NCBI GenBank assembly: GCA_034687125.1
Contig: JAQGBZ010000147.1
Span: 1 to 64,000, forward strand
Source: Neelides folsomi
Taxonomy: Eukaryota; Arthropoda; Collembola; Neelipleona; Neelidae
Direction of reading: 5' to 3'
Length of the DNA: 64,000 nucleotides
The notes beneath the pieces were generated by a model. It saw nothing but the letters and a program-made list of their open reading frames with translations, had not been told where the DNA came from and searched no databases. Below are positions 36,232-49,200 of this stretch, one piece after another. How positions within the stretch are numbered: the first letter of the stretch is position 1; each line of letters opens with the position of its first letter. The translations under genes were made by a program, and so were the position numbers.

Positions 36232-39200
36232 ATCGTTTAACATAGTATTTCCAATTTATTATATAAATTATATATCAAATATTATGATTTCAATGATTTA
36301 TTTGTGTACAATACATGTCCAAACTGTTTAATTGTGCAATTAACGGAATGTAATACATTCTTGTATTATGATTTATCTTTTCCAGTTTACTTCTAATCAA
36401 TAATCCCAAAGTTTAAAGATGAATATAGCCATTCAAATCTATATAAATTAAGATAAAAAATTATTGATATTTTAATTAATAATAATAGTATTACTTCCTC
36501 TCTTATTAAATTAGTAATTTACTGACATATTACGATATTTCATCACCTGTAATAATGGTATTTTAAATAAAAAAATATTTTAACATGTAAATTATGATAT
36601 TATGTATTTTAACTTGAAAACTCAAAATTATTATATGAATACAAAACTTCCGTATTTGATAAATTCGCAGCCTTTTTATTTCACATTGGTCATGAATTCA
36701 TGATGCATTTTTAAAGAAATAATAGCTGATGATACAAAATTTATTTATTTATACTCTCATTTCGTTTTTCATTTGGTTGGACATGTTCTGATGGCTGCAT
36801 TATCCACCTTAACAAATTACTAATGTACATTTGACAAGTTAATTTCAATAAATTAGAAATATGATTGAATTTATATATTTTAGAAACCTTAGATTGGCTT
36901 AATTAACAACATGTACAACTCCGTCACTTTTCAAATGTATGTACGTCCAGAGATATTTTAATAAAAGGGAGATTAGTTGAGTTAGAAAAGATTTTAAAGT
37001 TGATCTTGTATCAATAATTGTGGAATTCTTTGTATTTATTATAAGGTATATTCTCATATTAATGATAATTTAATATACAAAGAGTTTATATTATCAATTT
37101 TATATGGGAGTAGTTAGAAATTGACTTGGTAGAATTTCCATAATTAGAGTCAAAAAATTTAACTTTAAAATCTTAACTAGGTACTCGAATAACCATTCTG
37201 TTTTAAAATGTACATAGATCGTTTAACTACACTTATTAAATGGATCTTTTAAACAGTTTTATTTGTAATGTAATAAATAAACAATCTACATGAATTATGC
37301 ATGAACACTATTTAAATCTATTTTAATTTTAAGCGTCAATTTTTGCATTCAATACTTAATTTAAAATGTTTATAATTATCACAACAATAATTATTAATCT
37401 ATAATAATCTTAAACTAAAAACAATTGAATTATCATTATACTATAATTGATAATATTTTCAAAGAAATTGGTAAATATTCAATGTTCTTATAATTGTTAC
37501 AATTTGGAAAAGAATAAATAAGTTAGGCAATATCTAAAAATGTGTTGTGTTTAATACTTATCAAAAAGTTAAAACATCTTTAAAGTAATAATGGTAAAAG
37601 CCTCTGTTTCAAGGGTTAATCTCATTGCTATACATTTCAATTTCATTGAGATATTCATATTCAGGATGTTATGTAAATCAAAGTTGACAATTCAACTAAA
37701 CGTGCATTGAAAATGTCTGATAGCACTGACAGGCATTATTCTTATTAACAACATCCACTTCCAACTTGCAATTAACGAAGGTGGTAAATTTTTAACCCTT
37801 ACAAATAGAATGTACTCTAAAATACGCATATACATAAGTAACGTTTATTAATGTATGGTACTTTATTTTCAAATTGTTAAACATATTTTTATTAATATTG
37901 CTCATTTCATTGATTTATGAAGTGCATATTTTATATTTATGCTATGTATATTTAATACATACATACCTAGCTTAAATCAATATATCATATTCAAATAAAA
38001 TAATTAAATGATTAGCTATAATTAATTTAATGTATTGTAATAATAAAAAGAAAAATCTTTCCAGTTGTATTTTATGTAATTGTACTTTCTCTTAAAGTTA
38101 GTATTCTTCCTGAATTTACCTAATAAACACTTTTACCAATATACGCAACTAACAAATATTACGTACTACAATATATATGTGCAATTTCCTTTTTAACAAA
38201 TGTGTGCAAACTAAAACACTTAAAAGTGATTATATAGGAAATAAATAATATTAATTGAAAGAAAAGAAGGAAAAAAGGAAATGACCCATTGTTTTTCAAC
38301 CTGTTTTTGGATTTTGAACATGATTAAACATTAATTTAAATCTTATAAAATTAAATAAATATTAGTAATAAGAAAAATGTGAAGTTAGGTAAATATTAGT
38401 AATGCAAGGTTACACATTAGAATGTTTTCTATCCACAGTATGTATGTACCGTGCATGTATTGCATGGTATTTTTTAAATATCATGCTACAAAAGGTAAAG
38501 GTCAATAAGAACAAGTTAATATTTAGTTATATTGGTATTATGCCCACATTATATTTATAATGTACATAGTACATTCATATATGTTAGTTAGACACGTACA
38601 TCGAATAAATGTTACATAATAGCTAATTTTCAATATTTTATGTTCAAGTGTTATTGTATTACCCAAAAAAGAAAATTTAATGATATAATCTCAATTTATA
38701 TTTATTACACATAATACATCTATGTTAGGTATGTATCTGTAGATTTGGTATCCTATACATAAATAAATTTTACAAAAGACAATTTGAATAGAGTAATTGA
38801 TTGATTATATTGAATTATGTATTTTCAATGTTTAATTACCTAAATAATTTATAAGAAAATTTAGGTTGTACAATCAAAACGCTAAAGAAATTAACAAGAC
38901 GATGTGATATAATTTATAGTTTAAATACTCACTTTGAATGACTACCAAGCAAAAGCTGAAGCTGATAAACTTTTAACTAGCATTTAAATGTAATGAGGGA
39001 AATAATGTAATCCTAATTATATTACAACATTTAAGGGAATGTGAGTGTTGGAATAAAAGCGTTCGGGGTCAATAAATTGGGAGAGAAATCAATCGAAAGA
39101 ATTTGCCCTTTCTTTGAAGGCTCGAAATCGTTTCTGGTTTTCAGCCTTTTGACTCTTTTGTCCGGAAATGATAGGGTACAGCCGCGGCGATTTCTCTATT

Positions 39201-40055
39201 CAATCCCGACGAGCCAGATGTATGGTAATAATGATATCTAATATAATAATACATAGCCTTTGCGACTAGGTAAGGTAGTAAAGTTAAACAAGTGAGCAGT
39301 TGGTTGGAATCACTTTTATAAATGTTATAAATATGAGTGAAAGTAGCAATGTAGATAGACGGGGAAAAATGCTGAGCTACACATAATTATTAAATATGTT
39401 ACGTATTAACTCAAAGGAATCTCTCCGTCTCATTGCTCATTTTCCAGCATGGAGATGAAGAAAAGAATGAAATCATCACATTGACCGACTTGGAGAGGAA
39501 GAACCCGAGGTATAGCTATATACAATATAGTTAAACAGTTAAACTACATAATTATATTTAATATTGACTTAAATTTTAATACGTTGGAGCACACAAAATA
39601 TTTTCATATTCATCGCGAATCTTTATTTACATAATGAGATAGCAAATAAATGTTCCAGAACTTTAGCATTCATTTATAAATACAAAAACAACACACAAGT
39701 AATTATTTTTTGAGTTGTACATTAATTATATTTATACATTATTATTTTCAATATGATTACAAGAATTTAACAAATATTCTCATCAGACGAGCACCATAAA
39801 ACGCAAATGAAAGCTTGACCTACTTTTCACTACCCACAATCACTCAGAAGAGGAAATAATTAATTACTATTTGTTTGTAAAAGATTGGAAAATAACTTAC
39901 TTTACATTAACTTGCACAACTTAAAGAGATTGGTGGATTTGGAAGAAGAAGCTTTGACTATTTAATACCAAATGATTCTCGACTAAATATTCCCAACACA
40001 GAGACACATTCCTCTTATAGAGAAAGATCACACTCGTGAAGAAAGTTCTTGTCAC
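36232..40055. other. AT-rich spacer between the convergent GMAP-210 and globin genes
   Basis: GMAP-210 (plus) and globin (minus) end towards each other here. The stretch is extremely AT-rich, lacks long open frames and contains only 3' UTRs and spacer as far as I can see. An AATAAA-containing run near 36567 could end the GMAP-210 transcript. Confidence 0.5.
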
Positions 40056-40061
40056 TTTATT
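40056..40061 (-). terminator. Candidate poly(A) signal of the globin gene
   Basis: TTTATT on the plus strand is AATAAA on the minus strand, about 200 bases after the globin stop codon and the first canonical hexamer there. Confidence 0.45.
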
Positions 40062-40257
40062 TTACACAAGTTTGTTTAGAAGCTTCTTCCGTTTTCTCTC
40101 TCTTTCTTCTTTAAGAGAATTACCTCGTAGTTGAAAACTTGTATGTATTTAGCATTGTAGTTTCTTCATCCTAATCAAAACTTTCAAGAGGCGATGAACG
40201 TGACACGATTTGGACAGCTTTTATCATTATAATTTGATGCAAGTTTGGACGACATTT

Positions 40258-43200
40258 TCAACCGTCCGCCTTCTCATATCCACTTATAAGAGTTTGGATA
40301 ATGAGTCGAATAGCAATCTTGTAAATGTTCTCGATGTTGTCTGTAAACCGATCGCCGAGAGTTTCCTTCACCGCCTCAAGAAACGGCTTCTCGATTTTCT
40401 GAACACAAAACAAAAGATATTTATATTAATGATCACATTAACAAGTCCGATATATGTTAGTATACTGATATGTTATTTGAAAACTTTCATAAGTTGAGAA
40501 ACCCCAATTATCTTAAAAACTTTATTGAAGAAACTTTAGTGTTCTTTAAAGAGAAACATTTGCTAAATTAATTATATTCGAACTTCAACCTTTTGAGTTT
40601 TCAAAATAAAATTTAAGCGTATATTCCGTGTATTAATATTTATGAATGTGCTTTATCCGCCTAATTGAGTATCATCGAATTTGTAAAAGATCCAACATTT
40701 TGTAAAATTTAATCAGTGTTATTTTATTCAATTTGTGAATGATACATGAATACTTAGCTTATTAATTTGAACATCTGTTCATTTTTATGAGAATAAATTG
40801 TAAAAGTTTTCCCATTTCTTTGTTACGATAAATAGGTAATTAAAATATGACTAATGCGAAAGCTAACTGGACAGTTTGGATTCATAAAATAATCGTTTCT
40901 CTTTCATGCATTGTGTGTACAAGTCCACAAACAAACGTGGATGAAATGACTAAATATCTGCTTTCATTTAATTGCGTGGCATTTGACCTTTCATTAGAGT
41001 GTTGGGGGCCTTCTGGCTTTTGTCCAGACAAGCCCCTAGCCCATTAATCCCATTCGCTAATCAAAAAGAGAGTTAAAAGTATAATATACGATTTCAGGAA
41101 AATAGAGATCGCCAAAACACAGAATGGTGGACTAAAAGGCCAAACCATTTTAAGATAATTGGCATGTTTTAAAACCACATTCGAAATTTGTTGATGTGCA
41201 CTGAAATTCTTGGAATGAATGAACTAAAATGTTCGTTATTTTATAATGCTAACTACCAATATACCAAAGTAATTTATAGTTTTTCATCCAACTACTTTAT
41301 TTATCTCTTCGCATTCAGGTTAAACTCATATAATTAATGGTACATTCAATTTCATGCTTATAATAATGTACATACCTCCATAAGAATTTACAAATATTTG
41401 GAGTACAGACACTTATAAAAGAATACAAACTAGTAGGGTATAACTGTAGTTTAGAAAATACCTCCACGTAGAATAAATGAAGAAAAAATAAAATGTTCAA
41501 AATAAATAGTTCGTGAGAATCTATAAAATTAATTTTCTTTGTAAGTAGTGTGTAGGAAATAATATTGTATTTATTTTAATTTGAAGGCGAATGGCCGAAT
41601 GCCCAAGAACCGATCGTTGTTTTGATGATCAAAGTGGGAATCGTGGGAAATTGAGTGAATAATTTACAAGTCACACATGCACGGGGAGTCATAAAAAGGA
41701 AGTCTTTCCCAACAAACCTCTTTCATTCAAACTGATGGAAAATAAGAGACAATGGAAGAAAGTGAGGGGAAAAGTGAGTCATTCTACTCGGAAGAGTCCG
41801 GGATATCCAACGAGACCCAGGTCGATAGATTTTTATCGAGCGGTGAGATTCGGGATTTTACTTCATTCATCCACCTGCTTATTTACTACATTAATCTTAT
41901 TTCAAACGACTAACCTATTAAAACATCATTTCCTCACAGCTTCCCCTTATTCACCATTGGAATGCAATTAAAAGTATATTAATTAGGTATACTATTTATT
42001 TAAGTAGTATAGTATAGTAGCTTTTTTGCATAGTAGCTTATACAGACTGACGATAAAACTTTAGTAAAAATACTTTAGTTTATATCTAATTAAGATATAT
42101 TTCTCAATGTCAGTTTAATTCAAGTTTTTTATGAATCTTATTGGAAAATGTAATGAAAATTGTCCAATAAAATTGTTGAATTTTATTAAACAATTTTATT
42201 TTATTAAACGGAGTTTTCAAGTGTAATAAAACGAGGAGCGCAATGGAGAATTGAATAATATTCTTTTTATGCTCAATATTTGATAATATCATTGATACTA
42301 TGAGGTTTGGTCCCTTTTGGTAGTTGATTTTAGTCGTTTTATACGACTATTGACAATTATAGTATCTACAGTTAATCTCGAAATTGCATTCGCAGATATA
42401 ATATTTCAAAATATCATTTAGATTCATAGACCAATGAGCAAAGCAATATAAATCTAATATTGCTTTGATCTATGCCTTGACATTTTCTATATTTAACTTT
42501 GAAAATGTAGTTAGTTCTGAATCTCATGTATTTAGTAGGGAAGTTGGGAAGTTCGACGAGACCAATAAATGGAGACAACTAATATAGGAATATCCTTTAT
42601 TGCTCCATGTCTCATTGGATTCTCTCCTGAGGGGAAGTTCTTCAAATGTTCAGTTTTCCAAAATCCAAGAATTCGAGTCGAAGAAATTGAGAATTTTGCT
42701 CACAAAGCTCCGAGGTCCATAAAACATTTCCTTGGGATGCCAGAAAGTCCCGAGGACCATCAACCACAATGTATTATATGTATGGCCATTTGAGATCTTA
42801 ATGGTCTTCAACTCTGTTCAAGTCTATAGTCAAATGTTCTCCGCAAGAGAAGGTCTCCACAAAGGCAAGTTCCATTGTCATTCTCCTGTCAACAACTAGC
42901 CCGAAGAGGGATGTTGGAAGAGACGACGTGGGCATTTTAAATTCCGTCTCGTCCTCCACCACACTTTCCAACCCTGAGTTGTGTTTCCACATAGGGAATA
43001 AGACCCAAGGGACGGTCTTGCCACACTCATCTCACTCACTCCACTATTGTTGGTCATTATCGAATTGAAGTGGTCGAGAAAGTGGGAGTCATTCCATTGG
43101 GGCCGAGTTCTCCTCGTTAAACCCATCTTTCGCACCAATTCCTATTGAATTAAATCCGCAGAAATGGTGGAATGAATCTATTCAATTCCTATGCGCCCTC

Positions 43201-46200
43201 CTTTTGCTCGACATCACTCATTTTGAGAGCAATTGAATCTGCTTCGCTTCTTACTCTCCCAGTCAATTCAATTACTTTGATATTCCAATCCTAAGGAGTC
43301 TTAAAAATTGAACACCTAGGATCAAATCAATAAAGGTCTACTTTGAATTTTTCAATTCTACTCCTACTAAAGGCTTTTTCCTAATACATCTGTAATATGA
43401 AATTGAACCGATATGAATTTAATGATAAAATTTATTACATCTATGATTTTTAAATATTATTTATTTTATGCCTTTTGTATTTTAAAGCACAATATTTGTG
43501 CCACAAATGAAAGATAACGATGCTACTTTAAAACATTTGAATAGCATTTAAGTTCATGATAAAAGTCCCTTGTTCTCATTTCTTATCTCGGGAGCTTCAA
43601 TTCATTTTTAGAGTATTTTCATATTGAACCTTTCAATGTGAAAGGTTCTTTCCTGAATTGCATTAAGCTCGTTTAAGTTTTCCAATACTTATAACTTTTT
43701 GTCCTTTGCATTATCAAAATAAATTTTAAGTACGAGTAACGAACCATTATGTATTGCATACATAAATTTTTGTACTTGGCTCAACACAAGTAAAGTGAGA
43801 AGGTTTTAAACCCATAGATGTTGCATTTCGCCCCATTGGCGGTTTTTTTGGCGGTTTGAGGATGTTCATAACAGTTATTTAATTATTTATTTATATTTGT
43901 AATATATCCATTTGCAATATTATTACATATTTCCATTTTTATTCACATTATATAACTCATTTAAAATATTTACAAGAGGAATTCTGTGCCCTAATTGACA
44001 ATTAAATTCATAATAGAAAATACGCACTAGTTGGAATCCAAATTTTTTATGAGTTGTATTATGGTTATTAATCATATTAAACTCTAAATTGGGTTCCAAC
44101 TAGCGTGCATTTTGAGATATGAGAAAATCCCATGTATTTTAAACGGGAGTTAAAAATAGAACTCAATGTCTCATTTCTCACTTTACTTGTGTTGAGCCAC
44201 TTACTAATTTAGGAATAATTATAATAACTATACAATATAATAAAAATATATGATTAAAGTGATCATATGAATTAAATTAGAAAGCTCTAACATGTATAAG
44301 TATAAGTATAACGTGTTCTTGGTCTCGCGAAATTTTATTGATTAAATGATTAATCATCTGGTTCATCATGGAAAGCTTAGGAGTGGAGGCGGACGAATGA
44401 CACATCGTTTTGATGTCTTTGACTTCCAAAGAATAGAATTTATCTCTTACTAGTAAGTATTATTATTATTTGCCGCAAAATTAATTTACTTCGTTGATTC
44501 CTTTATTTACTTTACACCTACAATTTGATATTAACTATTAAGAGGTCTTCTAACATATTACAAGTCATACTCTTTTCAAAATACTTTAAAAAGTATTATT
44601 TTGATCTGGTGATTTTGATCATATTTTAATTTTATATACCTACGCACATTTTTAAAGATTAAAAGACAGAGCAGAGATTGAATATTCTTTAGATCATCAA
44701 AAATATTTGAGATTAAAAAGAAAAATTTTGAAAAGGAAAATGCGGATTGCACGATCAAAGTTGTCAATTCTTCAGGGAGACCTCCTGCTGTGAAGTGATT
44801 TAATATCTAGAAAGGGCCAGCAACGTCAAAGATACTAGAGATATAATGTCTAGTTTTTTTATATTTTTGAATGATGTATTTTGTATGAAACCAATACATG
44901 AGAAGTGAGAAGAATCAAAGATTCTCTTGATCATTTACTACATTTTGAGCTCGAAAGGTTGTTGGAATATGAGGAGGTATATATTGTACTCGTCTACTCG
45001 TAAATCTAAGTATTTGGCAATAGTCGACAGACACTCTCACTTCAAGTGTAGGAGTGCGAGCTAAAAAAGCAATTTAATAAAAAAAATCTCAAAAAAGTTT
45101 TTTACCCAAAAGAAATCTTTACTGAAACCGGGAATGCGACGATGAGAGGCACCCGTCTGCTCGACGAATTGGACGAAAGCATCTGGATTGTCAAGGGACC
45201 GAATGGCGTTGTCTAATGTGGACATGACCATGGAGGCGTGCTCAGCCAGCTCCAAGCTCTCTTCTTGCTGCTCTTTCGTTCTCAAACTCGCAAACTTCTC
45301 AAAGAGATCCAGTAGCTCGGAATATTCCTCAAAGAGTCTGAAATTGAAAGGGAAATTAATGAAACTCAATATGTTGCGGCGGGTTAATCCCTTTCCACTC
45401 CTTTCATTTTTCATTTCAACGTTTACCTCAATTCAGTTCCTCCATTTCCTCCACTTTTTTGGCTTCTTACTTTTATATTCATTTTACATATTTATGTCCT
45501 TGTTGGAGACCCTTTATGGCTTTTATGCTTTATGGGAAAGCCCAGGGAGATTTTAAATCCATTGTCAAATTCATCGATACAGTATGTGCATATTTATACG
45601 AATACAGAGTGAGTATGACATATTGTGTATGACATATTGTATAAAAATTTTCTTGGAATTTCTAAAAAATGATATCCAAGACGGTTCTGAAGCAAGGGAT
45701 TTGTTGGTCAAGCGAACAACAAGTAGAGCTAATGAACTTCCTTCTCCGCTTTCCCTTCGACCATTCGCTCATGACCTCAAAATATTTCTCTCGCCATGGT
45801 CGATTCCTTACATAATTCATAAACCAACCATGGATTGGATTTTGGGATGAAGGCGCACAAGAAGAGACTTGCGTGTAAATAATACAGAAGAGGGATATGA
45901 CGATGGGACGTTTGATATCCTGGTCAGCTCCATTACGGTCTGATGAATTTTCCTCATTGAGGGTAAAGTGAAATAAGTTAATTTTGCATTGAATCATTGA
46001 ATGCCAACGTAGAGACCATTAGCAAATTTGATCAACAGATTCCTTCTGCTCCCATGCTTTACAATTTCAACTAAAGAACAAGAGAAGGCTATTGATTAAA
46101 ATTGCAAATTATGGAGCTCGAATCTGTTCTGTGACGAATGCGAGGAATTTCCCTAGTGTTGGGAAGTTCCTTAATAGATAATAGGGAGTAATAATGGTAA

Positions 46201-49200
46201 ATTATTTAGCCTTATGGGAAATCAGATCGGACATCCTTACTCACACATCAATTACGACCTCTTAGGGTGAGGGGAATATGAAAAAGGTATATCTATATAT
46301 TTATGTAATATATGATGTAGACAATCAAAGGGTTAGAGAAATCAATATTCTGTTTCCCCTCCTTTCCTCTCTTTCTCACAACAAGTCTACCAGTTGGAGC
46401 CTCAGGATTAGATACTTCCGTTTTGCTCAAGACCAAGAACTTTCGACCAGAAGATCCGCTATATGCTCCACATGTTCCCTTCACATTCAGGAAATTATCT
46501 TTGGTTGAGCATAAAACAATTTTATTGCTTACTTATTTTCGGAATAAACATCAAACTCCCATTGTAGTCTTTTGGCTAAAATAAATATAATAAGAAACTC
46601 AAAACTGTTTTGCAGTTATTATTTAAGTTCTTTCCTTCTTCACGCTTTTCTAAACATACGATGTCAAATAGTACATATAATTTTTCATTATTATGGAGCT
46701 TTACTTTAAATAATACTTTGAACCTGGGCTGTATTATTTTACAGGGTGTTTTAACATTTAGCTATTATGTGTATTCGTTAGGGTCTGTCGTTCTGATTAG
46801 CCGAGAGTTGAGAAATGACTTTCCTGACAAGGATGGATAATTATACGAATGCATAATATGGCTACATTTACATAGTCAATTATATCCAACAGATCAACTT
46901 TTTATGGAAATGCGAATAAGATATGTCAGTCAAAATAATCTTGGAAGTAAATAAGAAGTAACATGAACCATTCACATGTTATACAAAAATACTTGTGTGT
47001 TACAAATAAATTAAAGATTGAGTTATATAAGCAATTTTTGACAGTGTATAATAATTTTCCATTGTCCTCATTCTTAGAATTCGCAAATGTATGTTACAAT
47101 ATGTAATATTAATATTCAAAATATCCCAATTTGCACTTACGCATTATTGGCCAAACAATGACATGATGGATATATAGTCCAAGTAATGGTTCTTCGTTGA
47201 CCTTTTTTTAAAATTGCCTTCTTTTCTTGCAGATAAGTTATAAATATCTTATAAAAGCATGATTACAAGAAATCTATTGAATTAAATATGGTGAAATAAT
47301 GTTTATTTAATTTGAGAAAACAGAAAAGAGGGTAACGAAGGCAAATAACATGTAATTTTTTTACATTGAATTGCTATGTAATCTTATAGGAGTAATTACT
47401 TGAAACCATTTTAGAGAAAAAAGGAACCACTACTTGGACTATTAGAGTATAAGCAAGGATAATAGAAAAATAAACATATAAGGAGAAAATAAGAATTCTT
47501 TTCAAATCTCGCTGTACAATAAGTTTAACACATTAACAAACATAATAATACATGATTAAATGCACAATTTCCAAGATATTCCTCAATTCGATTATAATAA
47601 ACGATTTATTAAATAATAAATAAATAAAATTGCCCATCTAAATATTTTTATGCATTTGATTGTGTACTTTGGTGGTGAGATGCGGTCCATAAAACCGTTT
47701 ATAACTTGATGTGAATGTGATTGTGATTACAACGCTGCGTAGAAAGAAGATCTTCCCGAATATAAAATCTTAAAATGGAGTAACGGAAAAGAAAATGAAG
47801 GGAGTTTTCCCATAGCTTTAAAACCCTTTCACATATCCTGGAGAATCAAATATTTATGTCTCCTGGTTTAGGCGTTTAATGGCCTATCTACTCCGGCCAA
47901 ATGAGACTACTTAAGGAATTACCTAAGAAGGAAAAATAATGGATTCTCACTCTAATGACATTTAAGCGAAATCTCCATTTGGGAGAGTCGTTCCAATAAA
48001 CACTTGAAGGAATCCCCTCCACTATTTCGACATCTTTATCTTCGTTAAAAAGGGCAAAGTTGGGAGTGAGGTAAAGGGAGCATAGGATAACTATCAGTAC
48101 ATAGGCGATGATCATTGGGATATGTTAGTAGGCATAATAAATGCTCCGTCGGTCCTTCCTGTGTCTTGTCACAAGAAACGGTAAACATTCATTTTTATGC
48201 CACTTTGCAAGTTAAATAGTGGGAGAAGAATTGGGAGACTTATTTTCCCTTTTAACTTCTTTCGTAGTTTGGACGTAGGGAGTTTACTAAAGGAGTGGGA
48301 CGACCCTCGTCCTCTTGAGAGAACCCTTTCACATTAAAGTGAATGAGACCCTGAGGCTCAAAGCTTGATGCAATAATAATAATAATGTTCTTGGCGGACT
48401 TCGATCTTTCTCCCAACCTTCTCCTTTGGAGAGTTGGGAAAGGAGATTAAACTTACCTACCTCTCAAACTCCGTCAAAACTTTACTCTTACATTTCTCAG
48501 TTCTATTGAGAGGTTGAAGTTTGAAGGGAAACCTTGTCAAGAAACCTTTACTTTACCTTCTTTTTTACATCATTTTAATGAATATTGAGATTGGATTAAA
48601 TAATTTTACTCAAATTAATTCACCTAATTAAACGTCAATTAATTTTTCTTTATTAATTGATGAATGTATCCTACATATCCTAGATATGAGATTAAGTATA
48701 TTAATTATATATGAAAACGATACATATGAAAATTAATTGGTTTGACGTTCGACCGGTTCGACTAATTTTATTATGCATCAACTTGATTTATAAACGTTTA
48801 AAAATTGTTTAAAATGCATGGAGTTTTATGTTAAGTTTTATATTCATATTCTCAGTAATGGTTAAAGGGAAAATAGTTTTTGAACAGTTGGAATAAATAA
48901 GTCATCGTGGAATAGGTAAAATTCGAAGACATTTAGCTTCCATTTTAAGCCTTCAAAGTTAAAACGTCTGGTGGGGAACATTTTGAATTTATTTGCATTA
49001 TCGAAATTGAGAATCTCTTAAGAAGTCGTGGTAGTGAAAGAGTAATATCCTGTCTCAGCTCCCATGTGTCAGAATGGTAAGAGTAATTGTAAGAAAGTAG
49101 AAAATAGGTCTGTGGGGACAAATGGGAAAGTGATCAAATTAGTGGGACGTAAATCATCCCTTTTCATACCCAAAGCTTCATTTCCTCTTGATTTGTGAGT

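Noticed and set aside
42434-42470. Small hairpin GCAAAGCAATAT / ATATTGCTTT in the globin intron
   Set aside because: Only about ten pairs, no match to known microRNA seeds, and such short palindromes are common in AT-rich DNA.
45188-45556. Plus-strand open frame of 122 codons
   Set aside because: It lies opposite the second globin exon and is its shadow.
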